Source: Cytophagales bacterium (GTDB taxonomy: Bacteria > Bacteroidota > Bacteroidia > Cytophagales > CCMP332). Taken from it: DNA of 44,727 nucleotides. Location: NCBI GenBank assembly GCA_028282565.1, contig JANQHS010000167.1:1-44727 (forward strand). The letters run 5' to 3'. Of this stretch, positions 16,455 to 25,566 are shown one piece after another (the stretch's first letter is position 1; each line of letters begins with the position of its first letter). The position numbers and the translations under genes are program-made. The notes beneath the pieces were generated by a model. The model searched no databases and was not told where the DNA came from. It saw only the letters and a program-made list of their open reading frames with translations.

Positions 16455-19327
16455 TCGTCCTTTATTTCTGGAGAGTACAACATTTCATGCAAAGGTCCTT
16501 CCAATCTCGAAGCTTCCTCTAACTCCTCTTTAAAAATGGAGTCATAAATAAGATCCTGTATCCTGGTCCTGATGTTCTGATCGATCAGCTTTCGATTCGA
16601 GGCATCGGGAAAAGTTCTGTTGGAAAGAAAAACATACACGAGGTCAAAGTCCGGGTCAGCCCAAGCCATGGTACCGGTAAATCCGGAATGTCCAAAGGTA
16701 TTGTAGGAACAAAGCTCGGAGGTCGGTCCCTCTCCAAAGGGATTTGGCTTATCCCAACCCAAGCCCCTACGGTTCTTCTCCCTATCCTGTGATGTGAACA
16801 ACTCAACTATTCCATCCCGAAAATATTTCCTGGCACCATAGTTCCCTGAATTCATATTCATCTGAAATAATTTGGCAAGTTCAAGGGAATTTGAGAAAAG
16901 TCCTGCATGCCCGCCGACACCTCCCAACAAAGCTGCTCCCTGATCATGGACGGTCCCCTGAATCCGCTGATTTCTGAAATAATGATCTACCTCCGTGGGT
17001 ATGATCTCGGCCTTGTCAAAGCGCTGAAGAGGATTGTAGCTCATCCTGGAGATACCGATAGGATCCCATTGGTTTTGTTCCAGAAAATGCTCAATGGGCT
17101 GATTAAGCAATCTTTCAGCGATCTCTAAAAGAATATAAAAGCTCAAGTCGCTGTAACGATATTTATAGCCTCCCTCTTCTTCCTCTTCGAGCAACTCAGA
17201 GTCTATAGTCCAATTCCAAAGGCTATCATGGATCGAAGCCATGGTATAAAGACTGTCCGTGACTGGAACAGAGAACCAATTTCCTTTATGCTGACAATAA
17301 AAAAAATCGGCCTGATCCTCTCGTTTCATGATATGCGCCCAAAACGGGATATATGGTTTGAGCCCTGCCTGATGTACAAGGACGTCCCGGACGATCAGGT
17401 CTTCTTTGTTGGTGCCTCTTAACTCCGGAAGATATTCACTGGCTTTCGCATCCAGATCCAGCACACCCCACTCATAGAGTTTCATGACGGCCTGCAAAGT
17501 CCCGGCGACCTTGGTCACCGAAGCGATATCATAAATATTCTCTTCCATGACAGGCTTCTCGTCTTCATAGTCATGTTTTCCAAAACTATTTTCATAAATG
17601 ATATTTCCGCCCTTGACCACCATTACCTGACCACCGGGTGTAGCGGAATCGGTCAATGCTTCTTCAAGTACGTCGTCAATCCTGAAAAGAATATTCTGAT
17701 CCATGGACAACTCTTGAGGAAGCCCCTGACCAATCCGGTCAATCTTGTGAAGGAAAAAACCCGAACCGCTGGGAACACCCATTCTTGAAGAACTGAAAGC
17801 CATTCTACCCGTACTAAATCCTCCCCCGAAAATGATCTCCGCCACAGCCCGATTCACATCCTCACCCCGGTCCGGGCAAAAAATAAAAGTCTGGTTTCGA
17901 GCACCTTGGGGGATTACCCCGTTATAGACATGTACCTGCTTAAGCCCAAGTTTTGATCCAATCCCTGAGATGTGGTCTACGGCTTTTTGGCCAGCTGCTC
18001 CTCCGGAATAATCAATGATCAAATAATCCCTTTTTGAAAAACCGTTTATCCATTTTTCAATGGTCCGAAAATCCATTGAGTCAACCGAGCTTCCTGTTTC
18101 AATCCCAAGCCATGAAATTTTCTGATACCTTCCAACCTGTTCACGAATCGATGCTGCGGCTTGATCGCGATCTCGAATTTCCAATAATCCTATTCGGCTT
18201 TCTTCCAGGTCTATGATCGGCAGCAGGTGACGCGGATCAAGGGTGACAAGGGCGCTTTTCCTGCATTCTTCGAGCAATTCTCCCAGGCCGTAGCCGGATA
18301 TTTCCGCTAATTCATGCGAGTCAATGGAGCTGTGTCGATTGCTATAAAAACCGATATTCAATATCGCATTTGTCTTAGAGTAGAAGTCTTCATCCAGGCG
18401 ATTTTTTTCTATGATCTTTCTGAGCGTCTTGTATTCCTTCTTCGGAGGTTTTGAAAATCTAAAGAGACTGATTCCCTTGTCAAAAAGGTACTCTGCCGAT
18501 AGATTCTTCTCGGAAAAGACCTGTCTGACCTTTTCGTTGAATGCCCGATTCATAACAAGACCTTCAAAGCCAAGTTCATCTCGCAGGATCGCACTTTCTC
18601 CCAGGTTCCCAACAGCAAGGAATCTGTTGCTACCAAACAGATCCTCCAATGCCTGAAGCGTATAGCCGGAATTGAAGAGACTTTCTGTTCTCGGAGAATA
18701 AGCAACTCCCAAAAAATCAAAATCGATGACGGGAAGTACCTTGGACAGACTTATACCGGAAGAAAGATTGGATAGGACTCCGGCGATGTCACTGGCTTCA
18801 GAGCCAATGTAGTTCTTAAAATTTCCACTTCCCTCAAACTGCGATAGCCTTGGAAGAATTATGAAATCCAACCCCAAAGAACCCATCCTGAGCCCAATTT
18901 CATATCCCACCGCTTTCACCAGTCTTTCATCGGAAACGCATCCCAGTGATGCCGGACTCGGCACCGGATGAGCTCCGAACAAGGAATCCGGGAAACCCCG
19001 ACTAAAGTCGATCCCACAGAATAGACCTGGTTGGATCTCTTTCTTTCGAAAAAAAGGTATGGTTTCCTTGACCTTTGAAACCGGAATATCCACAAAAATC
19101 ACACCTCTGATCTCACCACTTAAGGCTCTCTTCTTGATCTCTTCAAGATCCCTTGGAGTCGTTCCAGGGTTGATCTCCACAAAAAACAATTGTCCGATTG
19201 CCTGATCAGGCTCCATCGACCTTGCACTTGGCCCCATACCTGATCCACCAAACGAGTGAATTACATCAAAGGGGCCGAAACCAAGAAAAACCAAAAAAAT
19301 CCAAAAGAATGGAATGCGTTTTTTCAC
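16451..19327 (-). CDS. GH3-like N-terminal domain fused to a serine beta-lactamase-like C-terminal domain
   Basis: N-terminal GH3/NagZ-like architecture. C-terminal 'ASVTK' (SxxK), 'YSDLSFY', 'GHSGFTGT'. GTG start at 19327 preferred because it leaves room for the divergent ORF at 19368 and gives a clean signal peptide. Confidence 0.85.
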   Translation of the reverse strand: MKKRIPFFWIFLVFLGFGPFDVIHSFGGSGMGPSARSMEPDQAIGQLFFVEINPGTTPRDLEEIKKRALSGEIRGVIFVDIPVSKVKETIPFFRKKEIQPGLFCGIDFSRGFPDSLFGAHPVPSPASLGCVSDERLVKAVGYEIGLRMGSLGLDFIILPRLSQFEGSGNFKNYIGSEASDIAGVLSNLSSGISLSKVLPVIDFDFLGVAYSPRTESLFNSGYTLQALEDLFGSNRFLAVGNLGESAILRDELGFEGLVMNRAFNEKVRQVFSEKNLSAEYLFDKGISLFRFSKPPKKEYKTLRKIIEKNRLDEDFYSKTNAILNIGFYSNRHSSIDSHELAEISGYGLGELLEECRKSALVTLDPRHLLPIIDLEESRIGLLEIRDRDQAAASIREQVGRYQKISWLGIETGSSVDSMDFRTIEKWINGFSKRDYLIIDYSGGAAGQKAVDHISGIGSKLGLKQVHVYNGVIPQGARNQTFIFCPDRGEDVNRAVAEIIFGGGFSTGRMAFSSSRMGVPSGSGFFLHKIDRIGQGLPQELSMDQNILFRIDDVLEEALTDSATPGGQVMVVKGGNIIYENSFGKHDYEDEKPVMEENIYDIASVTKVAGTLQAVMKLYEWGVLDLDAKASEYLPELRGTNKEDLIVRDVLVHQAGLKPYIPFWAHIMKREDQADFFYCQHKGNWFSVPVTDSLYTMASIHDSLWNWTIDSELLEEEEEGGYKYRYSDLSFYILLEIAERLLNQPIEHFLEQNQWDPIGISRMSYNPLQRFDKAEIIPTEVDHYFRNQRIQGTVHDQGAALLGGVGGHAGLFSNSLELAKLFQMNMNSGNYGARKYFRDGIVELFTSQDREKNRRGLGWDKPNPFGEGPTSELCSYNTFGHSGFTGTMAWADPDFDLVYVFLSNRTFPDASNRKLIDQNIRTRIQDLIYDSIFKEELEEASRLEGPLHEMLYSPEIKDE

Positions 19328-19341
19328 CGACAAACAAATTC

Positions 19342-19349
19342 TAATTTTG
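19342..19349 (+). promoter_or_regulatory. -7 element TAATTTTG upstream of the mutL operon
   Basis: Exact TAnnTTTG, 18 nt before ATG 19368. No good -33. Confidence 0.4.
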
Positions 19350-19367
19350 TAAACACATTTTTTCTCA

Positions 19368-19709
19368 ATGAGATTCTTTTCATTCTTCCATCTTCCAAGG
19401 CATCGGGAATTCAATTTTCAGCCAAGATATTATGATCCCATAAAGGAGGAAATCGAGGAAAGGGTCAAAATGATAAAAAAAGAGCAGAATTCTGAGCAGC
19501 AAGGACGGAATTCAATGATATCCGCCGCATTCAGGCGCAGACAAAACCAAAACAAAACAACTTCGATCAATCAGTTTTTGATCCTGGCCATTTTGGTAAC
19601 TACTGCATTGTTCTATTGGTATTGGGGGAATCAGGGTGTGCTCTTTATCCTGGTTCCTGCGATCGGATATTGGATCCTTAGAAAAATAAGAGGGGCTGCA
19701 AAAAAATAA
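19368..19709 (+). CDS. Small membrane protein upstream of mutL ('F.PRYY' N-terminus); family sometimes annotated as riboflavin synthase subunit beta
   Basis: 113 aa, 'EFNFQPRYYDP' N-terminus and two C-terminal TM segments. Directly upstream of mutL. Confidence 0.65.
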   Translation: MRFFSFFHLPRHREFNFQPRYYDPIKEEIEERVKMIKKEQNSEQQGRNSMISAAFRRRQNQNKTTSINQFLILAILVTTALFYWYWGNQGVLFILVPAIGYWILRKIRGAAKK

Positions 19710-21545
19710 ATGGGAGACCTGATCAAACAACTCCCTGATTCTGTCGCCAACAAAATTGCTGCTGGTGAGGTTGTTCAACGTCCCTCATCTGTCGTCAAGG
19801 AATTATTGGAAAATGCCATTGATGCCGGTGCTCAAAACATCAGCCTGATCATACGGGAATCGGGAAAATCCCTGATCCGCATTGTCGATGATGGCAAGGG
19901 GATGTCGCTGTCAGATGCAAGGTTTTGCTTTGAAAGACATGCCACCTCCAAGATCTCCGAAGCAGAAGACCTTTTTGCCATCAGGACCATGGGATTCAGA
20001 GGTGAAGCGCTCGCCTCCATAGCTGCGGTTTCCATGGTTGAGCTGAATACCAGGGAGAAGGGCGGCGAGATTGGGACCAAAGTGGTGGTTGAGGGGGCAG
20101 AATTTAAGGGTCAGGAACCGGATCCCATTGACGAGGGGACCTCAATTCAGGTCAAGAACCTGTTCTATAATATCCCGGCCAGGAGGAAATTTCTTAAATC
20201 GGACCCGGTTGAATTAAAGCATATTCTTGAGGAGTTCAACAGGATCGCCCTTGCCTTTCCCAACATTGAATTTTCACTGTTCAATGGAGACCTTCAGGTT
20301 CATTCCTTAAAGGCCGAATCGCTTCAAAAAAGGATTGTTCACCTTTTGGGAAAAACATACCAGAAAAAACTCCTGGGCTGCCAGGAGGAAACAGAGTACC
20401 TGAGAATATCCGGTTTTGTTGGCACTCCGGAAACCACCAGAAAAACCAGGGGGGAACAATACCTTTTTGTCAACCAAAGATTTATCCGAAGCAACTATCT
20501 GGCCCATGCAGTCAAAACCGCATATCAGGGGTTGATCCCGGAGGATTCCTTTCCATTTTTTGTGATCAATCTCGAAATCGATCCGAATCATATCGATGTC
20601 AATGTGCACCCTTCAAAACACGAGGTGAAATTCGATGACGAAAGAAGTATCTACGGCCTTGTCAACGCGGCTGTCAAAAGATCCCTTGGCTCCCAGCCCC
20701 TCAGCCCGTCGATCGACTTTTCCAAGAAGGTGAGCCTCGGAGATTTCAATCAAAATGAAAGTGATTTCTCCTCTTCCTTTCAGTTCGGATCAAGAAAAGA
20801 GCTGGGAGCGCTCCCACCACAAAGCGATGCTGGTCCAGATAGAAACAGGGAATTCGAAGGCTTTTCTTCAAAGGAATTCTTTGATAGACCCCAGACCGGG
20901 AATCCGGCAAATTGGGATGAGATCGAAGGAGGAATAAGAGATCTGAACCGGGGATATGAAGACAGCAACGATCAGAGCAGCACAAGGTCGATGATCCAGG
21001 TGGCCAAAGCCTACATCATGTCGCCAATCGTATCGGGGGTCATGGTGATCGACCAGTCAAGGGCACATGAGCGGATATTGTATGAAAAGTTCGCAGGACG
21101 CTATGAGGCCAACAAGGTCAACTCGCAGCAATGTCTCTTCCCTGAAAAGGTGGTGCTTGGGAAAGCCGATATTCATATGCTGATGGGTATGGAAAAGGAA
21201 CTAAAAAAAGTCGGATTTGATTTTGAATACTTCGGAGCCGACAGCATCGTTATCAATGGCATTCCTGAAGGAACCAGCTCCGAAAACTCAAAAGAGCTTT
21301 TTGAGGGTTTGCTCGAACTGTTTAAAAACAATTCCAAATCATTGAATATTTCCAGAGAAGAAAACCTCATCAGGGCCCTGGCTAAAAAGACCAGCGTACC
21401 GCATGGAAAAAATCTTGAGCGGGAAGAAATGGGAAATCTTGTGGATCAATTGTTCGCCTGCAAGATCCCACAGTTCACTCCGGAAGGCTTGCCCACTTTG
21501 ATCAAAATGGACTATAATTACCTTTTTTCCGCCTTTTCTGAATAA
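19710..21545 (+). CDS. mutL: DNA mismatch repair protein MutL
   Basis: 'IAAGEVVQRPSSVVKELLENAIDAGA', 'GFRGEALASIAAVS', C-terminal 'DQSRAHERILYEKF'. Confidence 0.97.
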   Translation: MGDLIKQLPDSVANKIAAGEVVQRPSSVVKELLENAIDAGAQNISLIIRESGKSLIRIVDDGKGMSLSDARFCFERHATSKISEAEDLFAIRTMGFRGEALASIAAVSMVELNTREKGGEIGTKVVVEGAEFKGQEPDPIDEGTSIQVKNLFYNIPARRKFLKSDPVELKHILEEFNRIALAFPNIEFSLFNGDLQVHSLKAESLQKRIVHLLGKTYQKKLLGCQEETEYLRISGFVGTPETTRKTRGEQYLFVNQRFIRSNYLAHAVKTAYQGLIPEDSFPFFVINLEIDPNHIDVNVHPSKHEVKFDDERSIYGLVNAAVKRSLGSQPLSPSIDFSKKVSLGDFNQNESDFSSSFQFGSRKELGALPPQSDAGPDRNREFEGFSSKEFFDRPQTGNPANWDEIEGGIRDLNRGYEDSNDQSSTRSMIQVAKAYIMSPIVSGVMVIDQSRAHERILYEKFAGRYEANKVNSQQCLFPEKVVLGKADIHMLMGMEKELKKVGFDFEYFGADSIVINGIPEGTSSENSKELFEGLLELFKNNSKSLNISREENLIRALAKKTSVPHGKNLEREEMGNLVDQLFACKIPQFTPEGLPTLIKMDYNYLFSAFSE

Positions 21546-22333
21546 TGTTTCGTCTTACACCTGTTGTCAAGAATCTCCTGATCGTCAATATCCTGGTCCT
21601 CGCATTGGACTCGCTGATATTGAATGGAATGCTGTCAACCCAATTCTCCGTGTACTATGTCGGTTCAGAGCATTTCCAGCCCTACCAATTCATCACATAT
21701 ATGTTCCTTCATGGTGGAATTGGTCATCTTTTTGGGAATATGCTTGCCCTGTTCTTTTTCGGACCATGGCTTGAGCAGACCTGGGGCTCCAAACGTTTCT
21801 TTATTTTCTACATGGTGACCGGAGTAGGAGCCGGATTGCTATATGGCCTGGTACAATTCATAGAGATGCAGATGATGCTCAGCGAATTGAATGCATTTGT
21901 TGCCGATCCCAGCCCTTCATTGTTCGCTGCCTTCATCAGTGACAATGCTCCGTTTTTCTATGATCGCTACTACGATTTTCTTGATCTTTTTGATGCAGAT
22001 CCTACCAATCCAAGTCTGATCAAACAAGCTACTATTTACCTGAGCGGGATATATGACAGTTTTTCCAACATTCCTATGCTCGGTGCTTCCGGAGCCGTTT
22101 TCGGTATCCTACTTGCCTTTGGAATGCTTTTTCCCAATGTGGAGATCTTCCTGTTATTTCCGCCTATTCCCATAAAAGCCAAATACCTGGTTACCTTTTA
22201 TGGCCTTTACGAGCTATATGCGCTGTTTCAACAGGCACCGGGAGATAACGTGGCCCACCTGGCACATATCGGGGGAATGATTTTTGCCTATTTCTTTGTT
22301 AAGGGATGGAAAAGGGCCGGAAGCCCATTTTAA
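21545..22333 (+). CDS. Rhomboid family intramembrane serine protease
   Basis: 'FLHGGIGHLFGNMLALFFFG', 'LGASGAVFGILLAFG' (GxSG), 'VAHLAHIGGMIFAY'. TAATG overlap with mutL. Confidence 0.93.
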   Translation: MFRLTPVVKNLLIVNILVLALDSLILNGMLSTQFSVYYVGSEHFQPYQFITYMFLHGGIGHLFGNMLALFFFGPWLEQTWGSKRFFIFYMVTGVGAGLLYGLVQFIEMQMMLSELNAFVADPSPSLFAAFISDNAPFFYDRYYDFLDLFDADPTNPSLIKQATIYLSGIYDSFSNIPMLGASGAVFGILLAFGMLFPNVEIFLLFPPIPIKAKYLVTFYGLYELYALFQQAPGDNVAHLAHIGGMIFAYFFVKGWKRAGSPF

Positions 22334-22334
22334 T

Positions 22335-23246
22335 ATGGCTGCGATAATAGACGAAATCAAACGCACTTTCCAGCGAAATGATAATGCGCTGAACCAGTTG
22401 ATCGCCATCAACCTGATCATCTTTGCGGTTCTGGTGATCCTCAATGTGTTCTCCACCCTACTGGGTATAAGGGACCTGTTTGCGATCGTATACTCACAAT
22501 TTTCCATACCTCCGGTTTTCTCAGATTTTCTGACCAAACCCTGGACACTGGTGACCTATGCCTTTGCCCACAGCCTAAACGATATCTTTCACATCCTTTT
22601 TAATCTGCTGTTCCTTTTCTGGTTTGGAAGGTTGGTCGTTGAATATCTGGGAAGCCAAAAGCTGATCAACCTGTATGTTCTTGGAGGACTTTCCGGAGGA
22701 ATGCTGTACCTGATCTTTTACAATCTCATTCCTTTTTTCATGGAGAGAGCAGATATGGTCTCGGGAATGGTAGGAGCTTCAGCTGCGGTTTATGCGGTCA
22801 TGATCGCTGCAGCCACTTTGTTGCCAAACTATTCTTTTCACCTCATCTTTCTCGGACCGGTCAAGATCAAATACATTGCGGCATTTTACATTTTCATCTC
22901 TTTCATGGGTAGCGTGGGAGCCAATGCGGGAGGAAATATTGCGCACCTTGGAGGAGCATTGATCGGTTATATCTATATCAAGCAATTGCAAAACGGACTG
23001 GACCTCGGAAAGCCCATTCAGGGATTTCTGGATTTTTTCAGAGGTTTGATCAATCCTTCGAAAAAAATGAAGGTGACCTATAAAACACCAAAATTCACGT
23101 CAGATAAAAAAGCCAACCCCGGATCCTCAATTCCAACACAAGACCAGATCGATGCGATTTTGGATAAGATCGCGGCAAAAGGTTACGAAAGCCTGAGTAA
23201 AGAGGAAAAGGAAATGCTTTTCAATTTTGGAAAGGAAAAAAACTAA
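22335..23246 (+). CDS. Second rhomboid family protein (GASA at the catalytic serine)
   Basis: 'FAHSLNDIFHILFNLLFLFWFG', 'VGASAAVYAVMIAA', 'NIAHLGGALIGYIYI'. Start at MAAIIDEIKR. Confidence 0.9.
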   Translation: MAAIIDEIKRTFQRNDNALNQLIAINLIIFAVLVILNVFSTLLGIRDLFAIVYSQFSIPPVFSDFLTKPWTLVTYAFAHSLNDIFHILFNLLFLFWFGRLVVEYLGSQKLINLYVLGGLSGGMLYLIFYNLIPFFMERADMVSGMVGASAAVYAVMIAAATLLPNYSFHLIFLGPVKIKYIAAFYIFISFMGSVGANAGGNIAHLGGALIGYIYIKQLQNGLDLGKPIQGFLDFFRGLINPSKKMKVTYKTPKFTSDKKANPGSSIPTQDQIDAILDKIAAKGYESLSKEEKEMLFNFGKEKN

Positions 23247-23268
23247 GAGCACATTATAATTTCATCTT

Positions 23269-24054
23269 ATGGATCATTTCAATACCATTCATGTTTCCCT
23301 GGATGAGGGGATACTCATGATCAAGATCAACAGGCCGGATAAAATGAATGCCCTCAACCAAGAGGTGCTTGCGGAACTGGGAGAAGGCATACGTTACGCC
23401 TATGACATGGAAGAGGTCTCCGCTGTGATCATCACGGGGGAAGGCGAAAAAGCATTTGTAGCCGGAGCAGATATCTCAGAACTCCAGGAATTGAATGAAA
23501 TGAATGGAAGAAAATTTGCTGAAAATGGTCAGGAGATCTTTTCTTCGATCGAACAATGTCCAAAGCCTGTCATCGCTGCAGTAAATGGTTTCGCCCTTGG
23601 TGGTGGCTGCGAACTCGCCATGGCCTGCCATATGAGGGTTTCGGCCCCGAAAGCTCGATTTGGTCAGCCAGAGGTAAATCTTGGGATCATCCCGGGTTAT
23701 GGCGGAACCCAAAGACTGAGCCAATTGGTGGGTAAGGGAAAGGCATTCGAGATCATGATGACGGGCAATATGGTCAATGCACCGGAAGCCCAATCCATTG
23801 GACTGATCAATCATGTCATAGGAGAGGAAGAGGATCTCATCGAATACTGCAGATCACTGGCAAAGCAGATTCAGAAAAAGGCTCCGCTTGCGATATCGAT
23901 GATCGTGGATACCGTTAATGCCGCCTTCAGCAATGAAGAGAACGGATACCAAACCGAAGCCAACTCATTTGCAGCCTGCTGCAAGACAGAGGATTTCAAA
24001 GAAGGAGTCAGTGCTTTTCTGGAAAAAAGGGAAGCCCGATTCACCGGTAAATAA
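23269..24054 (+). CDS. Enoyl-CoA hydratase/isomerase (crotonase)
   Basis: 'INRPDKMNALNQEVLAEL', 'AFVAGADISEL', 'AAVNGFALGGGCELAMACHMRV', 'PEVNLGIIPGYGGTQRL'. Confidence 0.95.
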   Translation: MDHFNTIHVSLDEGILMIKINRPDKMNALNQEVLAELGEGIRYAYDMEEVSAVIITGEGEKAFVAGADISELQELNEMNGRKFAENGQEIFSSIEQCPKPVIAAVNGFALGGGCELAMACHMRVSAPKARFGQPEVNLGIIPGYGGTQRLSQLVGKGKAFEIMMTGNMVNAPEAQSIGLINHVIGEEEDLIEYCRSLAKQIQKKAPLAISMIVDTVNAAFSNEENGYQTEANSFAACCKTEDFKEGVSAFLEKREARFTGK

Positions 24055-24101
24055 AAGCTTCTTCATTTTTCTTTTCTGGCTTTTTTCAGGCCAATAAAGA
24101 C

Positions 24102-24109
24102 TATTTTTG
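24102..24109 (+). promoter_or_regulatory. -7 element TATTTTTG for dut
   Basis: Exact TAnnTTTG ending 5 nt before the GTG start. Confidence 0.5.
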
Positions 24110-24114
24110 CGCCC

Positions 24115-24549
24115 GTGAAAATCAAAGTCAAAAACCTTTCTTCACATCCGCTTCCCGAGGCTAAAACAGTTGATTCTGCCGGGATGGACCTGAGGGCCAA
24201 TCTTGAAGAATCGATCTCCCTTGGTCCGGGAGAACACAAACTGATCCCGACAGGATTGTTTTTGGAGATCCCGGGCGGTTTTGAAGGACAGGTGAGGCCA
24301 AGAAGCGGATTGGCTTTGAAACACGGAATTACCGTGCTGAACACTCCCGGAACCATCGATGCTGATTATCGTGGCGAGGTGGGAGTTATCTTAATCAATC
24401 ACTCGAAAGAAATATTCAAAATAGAATCCGGAGACAGGATTGCACAACTTGTAATTGCCAAACACGAAACCATCGAATGGGATATTTCCGATTCATTGGA
24501 GGAATCGATGAGATCAGATGGTGGCTTCGGTAGCACCGGAAAAAACTAG
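24115..24549 (+). CDS. dut: dUTP diphosphatase
   Basis: '[10 protein letters not shown]', '[35 protein letters not shown]', 'GDRIAQLVI', '[12 protein letters not shown]'. GTG start. Confidence 0.96.
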   Translation: MKIKVKNLSSHPLPEAKTVDSAGMDLRANLEESISLGPGEHKLIPTGLFLEIPGGFEGQVRPRSGLALKHGITVLNTPGTIDADYRGEVGVILINHSKEIFKIESGDRIAQLVIAKHETIEWDISDSLEESMRSDGGFGSTGKN

Positions 24550-24555
24550 ATAACA

Positions 24556-25566
24556 ATGAGGATCATTATTCCTATGGCAGGGATGGGCAAAAGAATGAGA
24601 CCCCATACCCTCACGGTTCCAAAACCATTATTGCCAATTGCCGGAAAGCCCATCGTTCAAAGGCTGGTGATGGACATCGCCGAGATCTGCAATGAAGAGA
24701 TCACAGAGATCGGTTTTGTGATCGGGAATTTCGGAAAGTCGGTTGAGCAGCAATTGATGGACATCGCAAGTTCGGTCAATGCGAAGGGCAAAATATATTA
24801 TCAGGAGGAAGCTCTTGGTACCGCCCATGCGGTATTTTGTGCTGAGGAGTTGTTGGATGAAAAGGTCATAGTTGCCTTTGCGGATACTCTATTCAAAGCT
24901 GATATGGATCTGGATCAAAATGCCGATGGTGTGGTTTGGGTTCAAAAAGTTGAAGATCCAAGACAGTTTGGTGTTGTCAAGATGGACGATGCCGGGGTGA
25001 TCAATGAATTCGTTGAAAAGCCTGAGCAGTTTGTCTCCGACCTTGCCATCATCGGCATCTATTATTTCAAGGAAGCCGAAAAGATCAGGGAAGAGATCAA
25101 ATATCTGCTCGACAATGACATTCGAGACAAGGGAGAATACCAGTTGACGGATGCGCTCAAAAACATGATGTTGAAGGGCAACAAGATACTTCCGGGCAAA
25201 GTGGATGAGTGGCTTGACTGTGGCAACAAAAACATCACCGTGAAAACTAATTCCAGGTACCTGTCGTTTTTGATGGAAAGAAATGAAAACCTGGTTTCTC
25301 CTTCAGCCAAACTGATCAACTCCGTATTGATCGAACCGGTTTATCTTGGAGAGGGTGTCGTTGTTGAAAATTCAGTTGTCGGTCCTAATGTTTCGATTTC
25401 TGAAGGCACCCATCTGAATCGTTCGAATGTTTCCGATTCCATTATAGGGAGTGAAAGCAGTATTTCGAGAGTATATTTGGACAACTCAATGATCGGCAGT
25501 CATGTTACCATGAACGGAAGGGCCAGGGATGTCAGCATTGGAGATTATAATACCATAGAGGATTAA
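24556..25566 (+). CDS. Sugar-phosphate nucleotidyltransferase with C-terminal left-handed beta-helix
   Basis: 'MRIIIPMAGMGKRMRPHTLTVPKPLLPIAGKPI', 'EALGTAHAV', hexapeptide-like C-terminus. Confidence 0.92.
   Translation: MRIIIPMAGMGKRMRPHTLTVPKPLLPIAGKPIVQRLVMDIAEICNEEITEIGFVIGNFGKSVEQQLMDIASSVNAKGKIYYQEEALGTAHAVFCAEELLDEKVIVAFADTLFKADMDLDQNADGVVWVQKVEDPRQFGVVKMDDAGVINEFVEKPEQFVSDLAIIGIYYFKEAEKIREEIKYLLDNDIRDKGEYQLTDALKNMMLKGNKILPGKVDEWLDCGNKNITVKTNSRYLSFLMERNENLVSPSAKLINSVLIEPVYLGEGVVVENSVVGPNVSISEGTHLNRSNVSDSIIGSESSISRVYLDNSMIGSHVTMNGRARDVSIGDYNTIED

Noticed and set aside
19328-19414. Longer N-terminus (to 19414) for the GH3/beta-lactamase ORF
   Set aside because: The extension overlaps the divergent ORF at 19368 and puts a non-signal-like segment before the signal peptide. 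GTG at 19327 fits better.
21000-21100. MutL C-terminal motif reads DQSRAHERILYE rather than canonical DQHA(X)2E(X)4E
   Set aside because: Similar DQxRAHERxLYE variants are, to my recollection, usual in Bacteroidota MutL, so not unusual here.
24060-24100. Possible terminator GGCTTTTTTCAGGCC between the crotonase gene and dut
   Set aside because: Only a 3-4 bp stem with T-rich loop; too weak to call.
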